This document shows positions 23,273 through 33,781 of a stretch of DNA of 37,663 nt, piece by piece (the stretch's first letter is position 1; every line of letters starts with the position of its first letter). The stretch is taken from positions 1 to 37,663 of the forward strand of contig CAJVPP010000283.1 in assembly GCA_910592005.1 (NCBI GenBank), in the 5' to 3' direction. Origin of the DNA: Funneliformis mosseae. Taxonomy: Eukaryota > Glomeromycota > Glomeromycetes > Glomerales > Glomeraceae. Below the pieces are notes generated by a model. It had not been told where the DNA came from. It searched no databases and worked only from the letters and a program-made list of their open reading frames with translations. The translations under genes and the position numbers were made by a program.

Positions 23273-24624
23273 GATGGAACGATCAAATACCTTTAGGATT
23301 TATCTTCCACTCTTGAAATAACTCAGCTTCAAGTTTTTTATCAAAATCCTTAAATATAATTAAATTTCTTGCCTCCCTGCTTTCTTGTTCCTTTTCTTCC
23401 TGATCATTTGTAACGCTCATATTATTTGTATTATTTTCGTCAATTTCACTATGTATCTCTCTCGTAACTTTGTTCCCATCTTCATCAGTTGAAACCTCCG
23501 TTACTAATCTTGGCCTTTTCTTATTCCTTTTATCATCACTACATACATAAGAAATCTGACGGATAAAAGGTCCAGTAATTCTAATTTTATTCAGTTTGCC
23601 TACTGTCTTTTTCTTTTCTGCCTCCTTTACTTCATAAGCACGCAATGATGCCAAATTTTTCTCCTCTGTTATTTTTGCTTGTGCAAGTAACTCTTCCTGA
23701 GTTTTTGGCTTTTCAGGAATCTTTTCTTTTCTTGGAGTTAAAGCCTAATTAAACAGATATTTTGTCAACCAACAAAGTATTGACCACTGAAATTATGATA
23801 TTTAAAAAGTTCACTTTAACCTTTCTTGCTTCATACTCTTTCAGTTTTTCTGCCAACATTTGTTTACTTTGAACTGTATGCGTTCTGGATGAAGAACGAG
23901 TTCCGGATAAGAGAGGAACTATATAAAATTAATATATCACGTATTAAATGGTTGTAAAGAATGAATTTATATAAATTTGCAAAAATATACCTTGAAAGGC
24001 TTGTTTCTTTTTCTTTTCGGATATTACTTTAGTTGATTCGCTTTTGATTTCTCGACCAGGAACAACTTTTGATGTTACTACAGATTTTTTTTTATCTCCT
24101 GCGCGTAAAAACGGAGCAAATGGCGTTAAATTGGATTTCTTTGCTCTCTATTAAAAAGAAAAAAGATTACATGTTTAATTAAAAATATATATATATATAT
24201 ATATATATACTCGAATGAAAATTGACAAGATCTACCTTCTTTTTCTCCATTTTTTCATCTGCTAATATTTGTTTTTCCGCAGATTCTTCATCTTCATCTT
24301 CTCCTGCAGTACTTTGATCGAAGTCAGAATCAATTGTATCATCCTCTTCTAAATGATTTTTAAGGATTTTAGCAATTTTAAATTCGATTTTCATAGATTT
24401 GATCAACAAGATAAAAACCTTGAATCATCATAAAATCTTCATCATTTGCCACTTCTTCGAACATTTCTTCTATTTCCAATTCTCGTTCAAGAAGTTCCCT
24501 CATCCTATAAAATTTATATTTATTCATATTAGTGCGTAAATATAAAAAACAAAAAAAAACTTCTCTTAGAAGTTTACCTATTGCCGGCATTAGGACGTCG
24601 TTCTCTAGTAGCAACAAGCGACAT
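23036..24624 (-). CDS. SWR1-complex subunit Vps72/YL1 (Swc2)
   Basis: Seven exons, phases closing to 370 aa: 24578-24624, 24419-24504, 24236-24348, 23991-24147, 23821-23918, 23291-23744, 23036-23193. This protein binds the H2A.Z-H2B dimer and delivers it to the SWR1 remodeller. The N-terminus has the YL1 signature (MSLVATRERRPNAGNR, then RMRELLERELEIEEMFEEV) followed by acidic DSDFDQSTAGEDEDEE. The middle is lysine-rich. Exon 7 encodes the compact YL1_C domain (CPITGEPAKYRDPKSGVPYA, then a YKRLQQVLG helix), the best-conserved part. Human VPS72 is 364 aa, so length fits. The start at 24624 gives the conserved N-terminus at once. Intron 3 has an (AT)12 microsatellite and intron 6 a T17A16 palindrome. 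The gene sits 631 bp upstream of Hir3 and 350 bp downstream of the PARP gene, all on the same strand. Confidence 0.95.
23240..23272. repeat. T17A16 palindromic homopolymer block in a Vps72 intron
   Basis: Seventeen T are followed directly by sixteen A, a self-complementary tract inside intron 6 (23194-23290). Similar T-then-A blocks lie at about 6229-6254 (BTB intron), 17920-17936 (Hir3 intron) and 33660-33681. Confidence 0.85.
24185..24209. repeat. (AT)12 microsatellite in a Vps72 intron
   Basis: Twelve AT units in intron 3 (24148-24235). Useful only as a length-variable marker. Confidence 0.9.
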
Positions 24625-24974
24625 TTTTAATTTACAACTGAATAAAGTTATGTAAATATTTAAAAGGTATATAAATGAAAATAAAAATATTTTTTATTTT
24701 ATTTACTTTGAAGTAATTCACATTAAACTTTGTGTATAAAATTACAGGAGAGAAGAGATTTAAATAAATTTTTTTTTTTTTTCATGCATGTTATTAATTG
24801 TTATGTGTAACTCAACATAATTTTCCGACGATACCGGAGAAATTTCCGAAATCACGTGAAACAACCACCCATTGTGATGATTATATTATATAATTCCAAC
24901 ATATTAAAATTACATTGTGATTTTTTCTCTGTGATTAACAAGAATCACTTTCAACGTTAATAAATTAACCCTTA
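24625..24974. promoter_or_regulatory. Vps72 upstream region with TCACGTGA
   Basis: A 350-bp gap between the PARP stop and the Vps72 start. It contains TCACGTGA at 24852-24859, about 230 bp above the Vps72 ATG, and a T-run at 24769-24782. The remainder is A/T-rich and must also hold the PARP 3' end. Confidence 0.4.
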
Positions 24975-26106
24975 TCACCATTTGTCCATTCTGTATGTTA
25001 CGGCCGCAAATGGTACAACTGCATCCGGTCTATAAATCACAAATTCCTCATAATTCAATCTAGTTCCTACACGCCCATGAACTGAATGGCAAGGATATGG
25101 CGCATCAGTTAAATGTGGCATATCATCAGTCGTCGTGTGGCATCTTCATTCCGTTTAGAACATTTAAAAGAATTAGATATGTAAATAAATGAAAAAGTTG
25201 AGAATCATACGTTAAAATTCTATACCTTCCCAAGGCAACGAAACAAAATAAAATTGTGAAGAGATCATCCGATCCTCCTCTGGGAGTAGCATAACTATGT
25301 GCTTTTGAAGAATTTGGTGCAAAATATATTCCCGATCCAAACCTTGATAAAATGAAGTAATTATTAGTCAAATTACAATCCTTTCATATTTTTTTTTTTT
25401 TTTTTTAGGCATAATTCATTCTTACCTTTTAAAGGGATTTGCTGACCCACTCTTACTAATGTCAAATCCTTTACTCAATATATTACACCCAGCGCAACAA
25501 TCTGTTGAACTTGGGTCACAAGGTTTATCATCAAATTTGCATTTAATGGTTGTTCCATGCCACAAAGGTTTTACATGTGGATCGTCTAATATCAACAGTA
25601 ATTCTGACATATATTCGTCAAATCTTTGACAAACTTTCCTATCACTCATCATAAATGAGACAAACTCTACATTTGGTACTCCCATGTGCATAGGATGTTT
25701 CCATGTGGTGTGAAAGTGGTCAACAATTTTTTCGTTAATTTTGCGTGTTCCAGCAAAAATAGCCGCTTGACGCAATAACTTATCCGAGGAAAATATTTTT
25801 AGTAAAGCTGTAAAGTCTGGCCGAATTTCTGGGTCAATCGCTATTTTATTTTATACAGAACAAATATAAATTATTAAAAGAGGAAAAAAAAAAAAAAAAA
25901 AAAAAAAAAATAATAATAATAAACATACCTCGTTCGCAGTCGTCACAAGGACAACCCTGTCGTGTTTTTTCTTTCATTTTTTCAAATTCTTCCCTTGGGA
26001 AGGAATGCTTAGACATTTGTTGGTCATCTTGAAAAGTACTCTCTTCATCGGAAGACTCTAATTCCCAAAGGCTCGTTAATCTTGAAGGTCTTCTAAGCAA
26101 AGACAT
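24975..26106 (-). CDS. PARP catalytic-domain ADP-ribosyltransferase
   Basis: Four exons: 25929-26106, 25426-25840, 25226-25342 and 24975-25143, with closing phases and 292 aa. The family transfers ADP-ribose from NAD+ to acceptors. The catalytic triad is recognisable: H154 in LWHGT, Y204 in FGSGIYFAPNSSKAHSYA, and E270 in LNYEEFVIYRPDAV (E just before FVIY, matching the PARP1 position). GRCHTTTDDMPHL precedes the last strand. With an intact H-Y-E set it is a candidate polymer-forming enzyme, but that is inference. Between H and Y lies a cysteine-rich insert (C160, C167, C174, C175, C178; CNILSKGFD), and the N-terminus carries CPCDDC (52-57). These could bind zinc. There are no WWE, BRCT or zinc-finger PARP1 domains. 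The ATG at 26106 is the first in frame; the frame above it lacks an ATG. An intron holds about 29 consecutive A. Confidence 0.9.
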
Positions 26107-26763
26107 TTTCGACAAAAAGGAAAATAATGGTTTGTATTTGTTATTCAAACCCTCATTTATACATTTATAAAGAAAGTATAATAAGTATAATGTAGTTTCA
26201 CCAAATCCAATTGATCTACGAATTTATAATCTATCGTAGAATGACCGGTAAAAATTTTGTATTGTAATACTGTTCTTGTAACACTAATTTTAAAAAAGTT
26301 CTTGAATTCAATGAACTCGATAATCGACATGATTGGTTAAAAAATTGACGTTTAATCGATTAGATTATGATTATCAATTAGATTACGAGTATAAAATAGA
26401 AAAAATATATTCGCGTGATTTTTTAAAAACGAGGTTTATAATAGTAACTCAATATTAAGTAAATCCTATCCGTTTATAAATCAATTAAAGAATAAAATTA
26501 TTTGATAAAATAATATATTATAAGATAGTAATAGTTATTGGTTAGGGTGGATAAAATATCGTGTCACCCCTTCGGGGTGACCGATATTTTACCCCCAACC
26601 AATAACTATTACTTATTATTCAAAGCTCTTTAATTTTTTTGCCTTTTTTTTGGCTGATTTTTTTAATTAAAAGTTTCATACTTTCATGTTTCATTTTACG
26701 CCAAAAATTTAACGAGCTATATATGTAGCTCTTTTCAAACAGAATCACCCATAATATTATAAT
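26107..26763. other. Intergenic region with a strong hairpin
   Basis: This is the PARP promoter side. The sequence is A/T-rich with no gene. The dominant feature is the inverted repeat at 26527-26613. Confidence 0.6.
26527..26613. repeat. Long inverted repeat / MITE-like hairpin with TTCG loop
   Basis: The arms AGTAATAGTTATTGGTT (26527-26543) and AACCAATAACTATTACT (26597-26613) are perfect complements. Inner arms CGATATTTT / AAAATATCG and GTCACCCC / GGGGTGAC pair as well, closing on CCCC-TTC-GGGG. Only a few bulges break an 87-bp fold. It has no coding capacity. A miniature inverted-repeat transposable element is the simplest reading; a structured RNA is the alternative. Confidence 0.8.
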
Positions 26764-27441
26764 CTATCCCAGGAGTGCATGGTCTTCGTAGTGTTGTATA
26801 AATTTATGCCGATTATCAAAGTTTTCTTTACGCTTGACCTTTCTGTTACTGCAGATTTTTCCTGTGATCAATCAACCCATGAATATGTAAATGATAAAAA
26901 ATTATAGCATAGAAATAAGGTATAATAACTCACCTGAGAAATAACGAAATCGATCCTAGAAATGTTCAACGTGAAGCCTGGCAAAACATTTTCATCACTA
27001 ATATTCCTTCACGTACGAAAACTTATCCGATCCTTATCTCTTCTATATATAAGGATCCACCTGTTTTTGGATCGATTAACCAACCCAGTTGACCCGACGT
27101 GCCATTTGCAAAGATATCATTCTTAAAATCTTTTATCTACATCCATAAAAATTGAATTGGTTGTATTGGTTCCGAAATCCCCGACCTAGGGGTAAAAGGT
27201 TCACCCTGGAAGGTCCAAAGTTGTTGAGTCAAATTACAATATGTGTCTTTCGGACATCCGGCGCCCTAATGTTTCTATCGTCCGTAGTTTTGAATTTGAA
27301 CCTTCCTTGAGAGGTAGTAACGACACCGTCCTGACGAGTATAAAGGTCCCAGTTACAAGTTGACCGGCGATTTCTGCAACAACGGCTTCCGTATAACTGC
27401 TTGTGGCAATGGAATTAGCTTTCCGTCTCGTCAAGTTCAAA
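26764..27441 (-). pseudogene. Decayed Uma2-domain (PD-(D/E)XK-like) protein gene
   Basis: Fragments in different minus-strand frames line up in order with a Uma2-type nuclease-fold protein as I recall it from Rhizophagus. In order they are FELDETES (27418-27441), SYTEAVVAEIAGQL, then DGVVTTSQGRFKF and NIRAPDV, then LWTFQGEPFTPR, then FANGTSGQLGWLIDPKTGG, then ENVLPGFTLNISRID. The last block ends at a good donor (CAG|GTGAGT, exon end 26934), with an acceptor CACAG at 26862-26864. After it, a frame with CSNRKVKRK and FIQHYEDH, which looks like a degenerate zinc finger, reaches a TAG at 26764-26766. At least four frame changes and internal stops separate the pieces, so no product of normal length is possible. 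Uma2 is best known from bacteria; its role in these fungi is unknown. Family assignment rests on motif recall. Confidence 0.65.
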
Positions 27442-28518
27442 AAGGTTGACAGATTTTTTCGTCAATTTTCAAATACGGTTTTTTAGCTGGTTGTTGATAT
27501 TTGACACGATAAAAATAACTTAAGAAAATAGGTGGAAAATTAATTGACATCTATGATCTACTGGTATTTTATTACGGAACTTACGTAAGCAGATCTTACT
27601 TAAGATGATTATAAATGAGAGACTTTCACTTAAAAAAAGTCGTTCAACATACCATAAATCCAGCATCTATTGTAACTAAGTGATTTTTTCTGTTTGGAAG
27701 AAGGTTATCAAATTATATGACGGTTTTTATGTATTACTACTAAATGATTTTATCACGCCATTTTAAAAACGTTTATTTTGTGATTTTGTGATTTTCATAA
27801 AATTCTCAAGATAAAGAAATCATTAAGTTTAATTTTTTTTTAACCTCAAGATTTGTATTTTGTATAACGATAATAATAAAAAAAAAATCTAAAGTACGAC
27901 GCCCGATTCAAATTTTATAACAAATCATAAATAATAGAATATAAATTTTAAAAGCTCGTTATTTTAAAAGAGGTTAACTTGTGGAAAATTTAAAATGCAT
28001 AAACTATTTTAATTGTTAAAGATTTTTTTTATGTTTTAGATCAAAAAAAAACTTAATAAAAATGGACAATTTCGAGCTGCATATATATTTATATTTCATT
28101 TGATAATTGTTTATAAATTTCTCATAATTTTAAAGCTAATTATTCATATTTGTGAAAATAATATTTAAATTTAGGGAACTTAAAATGCAAGAACCATTTT
28201 AATTGTAGGATCCAGAAAAAAAATTTTATATAGTAATTTCACTTTCCGACGCGACTGACATATATAGAAAATAGCCCAATCACAGGTTATGACCCTTTTA
28301 GTAAGGTTACTTCTTGAAAGTTAATTTGAATCAACCAATCAAAGCAAAGAAAATTTTTAAAAAATCTTTTTTACCAAGTTAAATTTCCATCCCTAATCTG
28401 GATGTTTATTAAATTTGATCGGTTTGATGTTGATCAAACTCTAAAGCTTTTTTTTTTCTCCGATAATTAATCTTTGGATTACTATAAATGTTAGTTATAT
28501 ATAAAAAATACATAAAGG
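27442..28518. other. Intergenic region upstream of the GPI transferase gene
   Basis: A/T-rich sequence with no supported gene. TATA-like words (ACTATAAATG at about 28480 and TATATAAAAA at about 28498) sit just before the ATG at 28519, on the plus strand. The upper part may still include 5' remains of the Uma2-like pseudogene, but I could not recognise any. Confidence 0.5.
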
Positions 28519-31500
28519 ATGCATGATGTGCATAAAATGGAGTTTAGAAATGATCAATTACAACAACGAGCTTTGAAAAGTAAAAAGGTTCAGTCCCCGT
28601 CAGGAAGTCAATACAAGAATCACAAATATTTAGTTTTCTTTTTTATCTGGCTGTTTTCCTTACACCTTGGAGGTTTATTTCTTTTTACTCGAGGTTTTCT
28701 TTTAACCCGTTTAGTTTTAGATCATAAAAGTAAATGTTCCGAAACGCCATTTTTGAAAGGACAAGTCCCATTAACAACTCTTGATAGTTGTTGGTATCCT
28801 ACCCAGTTCAAAAAAGCTGTCGTAATCTTAGTCGATGCTCTTAGGTTTGATTTTGCCGCTTCTCACACAAATGATACTATTGATGAGTCATTTCCCCATT
28901 ATTTAGACAAACTTCCCATCTTTCACGAACTTTTAAATTCTCAACCTTCTCATGCTTTATTATTTCAGTTTATAGCTGATGCCCCGACCACCACATTACA
29001 ACGTTTAAAGGCTCTAACAACTGGAACTTTACCCACCTTCATTGACGCAGGAAGTAATTTTGCTGGGTCATCTATAGAAGAAGATAATTTGATAGATCAG
29101 CTATTTAAACAAGGAAAGAAGATTGCCTTTATGGGAGATGATACTTGGGTGTCACTTTTTCCGGATCAATTTGAAAAAAATATGACACATCCATTTCCAT
29201 CTTTTAACGTTTGGGACCTTCACACCGTAGATAACGGAATATTAAATTTATTAATTCCAACTCTGAAACGGGAAAGTTACAGGGAACGTTCATCCGTTTC
29301 TGGATCAGATTGGGATGTTTTGATTGCACATTTTTTAGGAGTTGATCATTGTGGTCATCGCTATGGTCCTGATCATCCAGCAATGTCAGAAAAATTGAAT
29401 CAAATGAACATGATGATTCGGGATGTCGTAGAATCTGTTGATGAAGATACGATCGTTCTCGTCATGGGCGATCATGGAATGGACCCCAAGGGAGATCACG
29501 GTGGTGATAGTAATAATGAAGTTGAGTCCGCACTGTTTATGTATAGTAAAAAGCAACTCACGACAGATGAGGGTACAACCGCGATTATTCATCGTATTTT
29601 ACAAAAGGCTGATGATGCTGATTCACACGGTCGAAAATCTTTTACAATGGATTTTGGAAAATGGAGAAGCATACCTCAGATAGATTTTATACCAACTTTC
29701 TCATTATTACTAGGATTACCCATTCCTTTTAATAATTTAGGTAGTGTTATTCCAGAATTGTTTTTAGTTAGCTCTAAAGATGGGGATCACGATTCAAGTA
29801 TCGAGCAAAAATTGAAAAATTTATTGGATGTGATGAGACTTAATGCAGAACAAGTTTATCGGTATGTGGTTGAATATTCACGACAACAACCATCTTCCGA
29901 GTTATCAAAAGAAGCACTTCATGTTTTGAGAGATTTATTCGAGCAGGCGGAAGGTCAATATGGTTTATTAGAAGGATCTTCGGGTGCATCATCGGATGAT
30001 TTAGAAAATTTGATTGTGCAATATCTGAGCTTTTTGAGAATTACCTTGTCTATATGTCGTCGAATATGGGCACAATTTGATTTGATTTTGATGATTTCTG
30101 GAATTGGTATTTTGATAGCAAGTTGTGTCTGCACGTTAATGCATATATTTTTAGGAAAACGCGAAGCAATTCATATTAGCAATCAGACGAGCGTCATGCA
30201 TGCTTTAGTTGGAGGGAGCATTGGTGCAGTTTTAACGAGACTGAGAGTCACGGGGCTTTTACTAAAACCATTTTTTGGAGATTATACCTTTTCAACTATG
30301 GATTTAATCATATTGAGCGCTTCTTTTGGATCTGTCTTTGGGTTTTCGTCTCAATTCATTAAGTTATATTTTTCATATCTTAAATCATTCAGCTTAAACA
30401 AACTTTATTTTTCACTTGATACATTTTTGGCAATTTTGTTCCTTATCCTTCACTCGTTATCATTTGCATCCAATAGTTACACAGTTTTTGAAGATAGAAT
30501 TAGTGTTTGGCTGTTGCAAACATTTGGAATTTATACATTGATCAAGGCATTTAGTATTCGAAATAAACGATTTCGACAAAGATTGATAATGTGTTCGTTC
30601 GTATCATTGATGTTGATACGTATAGCCGCATATTCAACCATTTGTCGCGAAGAACAACTACCTAATTGCACCATGACATTTTACGAATCTTCGGAGAATT
30701 CAGTATCATCACCGGTCATATTACTAGCTTTAGTCGCCTTTTCTGTGATAATTCCTTTTATAATACGTAGAACCTTATTGATTACAAAAAGTTTTAATGG
30801 GGTCGCGCCACTTTGGATTGATTGGGCATTAAGGGCTGGATTGATGTTATCCGCAGCATATTGGGTTATGGATAACTCGGATAGTATGAACCCACCAACT
30901 CCCTCCTCCCAGGGCACAATGAGCATTTCAGATTGGGTAATTAATGAAAGTTTCAAATGGGGTAAGAACTTTTTGGTTAGAATGGCTTTCGGAATAGCTA
31001 CTTTAATTGGACATCTTGCATGGTGGACGAATCCACTATGTTTAGACTTGGAGATGATTAATATTGATGATAAATCGAGTAAATCAACAAAGTTACCCGA
31101 GAAAAATTCCAAAAGAAGCGATCAACCTGGCCAACGACCTTCACAGAGAGCAGTTGAAATTTTAGGATTTGCCAATTCGTTTGGAGCTTCATATTTTATT
31201 TTCTTGACGATCATTTATTTGTTATTGATTATCACTCAACAACCCATGGGCGGATTAATGATTTCTATAGCCTTATGTCAAATAATGATTTCATTAGAAA
31301 TGATTGATGCAAAAAGAGGTGGAGGTTTAATTGATTCACAAGATACGACATTTCTTGACATAGTTGTCTTTTCATTGTGTGGAACATTATTTTTCTTTTC
31401 TACGGGACATCAAGCTACAATTCCATCGATTCAATGGTCGGCGGGATTCATTGGAATTGATGAAGCGAACTTTACAATAACGCCAATATTAGTTACACTT

Positions 31501-31839
31501 AACTCGTTATCATCGCAAATTTTGTTTACATGTGCAATACCTTTATTGGTATTTTGGAATAAATCACCATCAACGCTTGGAAATTCTATTTATTATTCAC
31601 TTACAACCACCATATTATATTATATTTTATATAATTCCGTAATAACAACTAGTACGGCAATATTTGCGGCATGGTTTCGAAGGCATTTGATGGTATGGAA
31701 AGTTTTTGCACCAAGATTTATGTTGGGAGGTATTAGTTTAATATGCGTGGACTTTGTCACGTGCTTTGTCGTTATTTCTTATGCTTGCGGCAAGGTTATG
31801 AAAGAGGTTATTAAAGTTTTTGATACTATTTATAATTAA
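28519..31839 (+). CDS. GPI ethanolamine-phosphate transferase 3 (PIG-O/Gpi13)
   Basis: An intronless 1106-aa protein. The enzyme adds ethanolamine phosphate to the third mannose of the GPI anchor precursor in the ER, which creates the bridge to protein. Residues 37-60 form the N-terminal membrane anchor. The lumenal catalytic domain (about 95-420) has the alkaline-phosphatase-superfamily motifs: VVILVDALRFDF with D106, PTTTLQRLKALTTGTLPTF with the predicted nucleophilic threonine at 157-159, FMGDDTW (205-210), HFLGVDHCGHRYGP (271-284) and VMGDHGMD-x-KGDHGG (315-329). The last 600 residues hold many hydrophobic helices. The DSCWYPTQFKKAVV lead-in and the GHRYGP context match PIG-O better than PIG-N or PIG-G. 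Length is close to PIG-O homologues (about 1000-1100 aa). The start at 28519 is the first ATG; M7 is an alternative. The lack of introns contrasts with its intron-rich neighbours. Confidence 0.95.
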   Translation: MHDVHKMEFRNDQLQQRALKSKKVQSPSGSQYKNHKYLVFFFIWLFSLHLGGLFLFTRGFLLTRLVLDHKSKCSETPFLKGQVPLTTLDSCWYPTQFKKAVVILVDALRFDFAASHTNDTIDESFPHYLDKLPIFHELLNSQPSHALLFQFIADAPTTTLQRLKALTTGTLPTFIDAGSNFAGSSIEEDNLIDQLFKQGKKIAFMGDDTWVSLFPDQFEKNMTHPFPSFNVWDLHTVDNGILNLLIPTLKRESYRERSSVSGSDWDVLIAHFLGVDHCGHRYGPDHPAMSEKLNQMNMMIRDVVESVDEDTIVLVMGDHGMDPKGDHGGDSNNEVESALFMYSKKQLTTDEGTTAIIHRILQKADDADSHGRKSFTMDFGKWRSIPQIDFIPTFSLLLGLPIPFNNLGSVIPELFLVSSKDGDHDSSIEQKLKNLLDVMRLNAEQVYRYVVEYSRQQPSSELSKEALHVLRDLFEQAEGQYGLLEGSSGASSDDLENLIVQYLSFLRITLSICRRIWAQFDLILMISGIGILIASCVCTLMHIFLGKREAIHISNQTSVMHALVGGSIGAVLTRLRVTGLLLKPFFGDYTFSTMDLIILSASFGSVFGFSSQFIKLYFSYLKSFSLNKLYFSLDTFLAILFLILHSLSFASNSYTVFEDRISVWLLQTFGIYTLIKAFSIRNKRFRQRLIMCSFVSLMLIRIAAYSTICREEQLPNCTMTFYESSENSVSSPVILLALVAFSVIIPFIIRRTLLITKSFNGVAPLWIDWALRAGLMLSAAYWVMDNSDSMNPPTPSSQGTMSISDWVINESFKWGKNFLVRMAFGIATLIGHLAWWTNPLCLDLEMINIDDKSSKSTKLPEKNSKRSDQPGQRPSQRAVEILGFANSFGASYFIFLTIIYLLLIITQQPMGGLMISIALCQIMISLEMIDAKRGGGLIDSQDTTFLDIVVFSLCGTLFFFSTGHQATIPSIQWSAGFIGIDEANFTITPILVTLNSLSSQILFTCAIPLLVFWNKSPSTLGNSIYYSLTTTILYYILYNSVITTSTAIFAAWFRRHLMVWKVFAPRFMLGGISLICVDFVTCFVVISYACGKVMKEVIKVFDTIYN

Positions 31840-33781
31840 CCATAGAATTATAGAACAATAGAGATCATTTTGAAGGTTGAAAATACAAAATTCAATTCAA
31901 TTAATTTAATTTGTTTTTATTTTTTCTTTTCATTTAAACAAACAAAAAAAAAAAAAAAAAAAAAAAAAAATGAATAAATTTAGAAATGTGAATTTCTATT
32001 ATAACTTATCATATAATATGAAATTATTTTGTTTGATACACTTGTACTATTTGACTAGTTGACTTAAATGATTAAATAAATTAAAAGTGTGATCATTCTG
32101 TGAGGTGATCTTTTTGTAAAAATTAATTCTTAACTTACAAAAAGGAAGAAAGTTGTGAGATGGAGAAAATGAGAAATTTAACTACATATTGTATATACAT
32201 TTGAATCATCTGAATTATTATATCAAGCTTTTTTTTTTTGGAGCACTACCAGTTAGTAATGAAAAAAAATCAATACCTTGAAATATCGAATTCAATAATA
32301 AAATAAATTGACATTTTTTATGCGCATCAAATTTACTGTGAAAAGAATAACCTCCTTCAAAAACAAAAGATCCAAAACACACTTTTAAAGATTTAGTTTG
32401 ACTTAATTGATAGATTCGAGTTAAGCTACCTCCGGACATAAATATGTAAAATCCAATTTAAACGAGCGGATTTTAGGCGTGGATAAAAAAATTTCAATAG
32501 AGGAATTTGTTGTATTTATATCTTTTTTTCGGTAGCTTAATCGAGATCGACGCGTCAATATTTTATTGTATTGAGAAAGTTCTACACTAGAATGTAATAA
32601 AATATCAAACGTGAATTTGTAAAATTTTACCTTAGAATAGACTGATATCAGCATGAAATGACGTAAACCAATAAATAAAAAAGTAACTAATACCATTACT
32701 TTGCTTCGATCCTATTTGTTACAGCCTCAAGAATTTTTTTTAGATGGAAGATGAATAAAGAAGGCTTTATATAGATAAAAATGATAACCTTTTATGAAGA
32801 ATGCCCAGAACATGTTACCGAAACTGGACTTGCGACGTTCTCAAGCATCTAACTCAATTTGATCGGAAACGAAATTTTTCGGAGACTGATTTTGCAAATA
32901 CTATTCCGATGAATAAAAGATCTTTTTTCCGTTGATTGGCTAATATTTATCATTTAATCTTATTGAGTAGCGGAATATTTTAATACAAGTCTCAGTGAAA
33001 AAAACTAACAATAAATAAAAACATTTTTTTATTTTTTTCTGGCAAAGCTAATAATATCGAAACTTAATAGTTACGATAATTGTTTTATGTTTTTTTACTT
33101 CCCACTAATATATCACACCCAACCCGCTATTAATTAAAAAAAAATTAGACTCCAACAATTGATAGGACATATTCCATTCCAACAATTATCAGAAAGGGAG
33201 ACACTCCAACAACTGATAGGAATTATTCCATTCCAACAATTATTAAAAGACTCCCGCTAACAATTGATAAGAATTATTCCATTCCATCAATTATTAGTTA
33301 ACGAAATTAAACCATCACTTATTTTGGACTCATAAGCCAAGTGTGCACCCATGACTTTATGAAACTACACAATCAACATGTGCGCAATAATAAGCATAGA
33401 CAGTAAAAAATCGCAAAAAAAATAACAAAAAAATAATACCGATCATCTATTGAAATTGAATTAAATTTATAGAAAAATGAGAATTATGTCGAATTATGGG
33501 ATCGATCATAAATCACGTGTTTGTGCATCTAGTCATGTGATTTGAATTTTATTGGTATATATTCAAGTCATTTGATCTATTTTTCGCGTCTCGTCAAATT
33601 TGAGTTAAAATAAAAACTTGCTACTATAACCTACATTTTTGTTTTAAATTAAATTAGATTTTTTTTTTTTTTAAAAAAAAAGGTGAAAATATCTGACCAG
33701 AGAAAACCCTTCATGTTGAACAAGAGTTCGTCGCGTAACTTCACAAAAAAAATACATCACAATTTTATTTAATTTTAACAG
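31840..33781. other. Intergenic region, including a short tandem repeat
   Basis: About 28 consecutive A (31942-31970) follow the GPI transferase stop. On the minus strand, frames at 32218-32439 and 32421-32696 look mildly coding (FGSFVFEGGYSF, SRLSYRKKD), and a possible small gene with an intron could be drawn, but no family is recognised and I leave it uncalled. The tandem repeat at 33149-33300 and a T/A block at 33660-33681 are the other features. Confidence 0.4.
33149..33300. repeat. Three-copy imperfect tandem repeat, about 50 bp units
   Basis: Units starting at 33149, 33203 and 33250 share AACAATTGATA or AACAACTGATA, then ATTATTCCATTCC, then CAATTATTA. The second and third units share more of the middle than the first does. 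Non-coding. Confidence 0.75.

Noticed and set aside
30681..31112. 143-codon minus-strand frame
   Set aside because: It is the shadow of the Gpi13 coding sequence.
32218..32696. Possible small minus-strand gene with an intron and a hydrophobic start
   Set aside because: Mildly coding text but no family match, and the two frames cannot be joined convincingly.
33149..33300. Tandem repeats considered as a CRISPR array
   Set aside because: Units are contiguous without unique spacers, and the DNA is eukaryotic.
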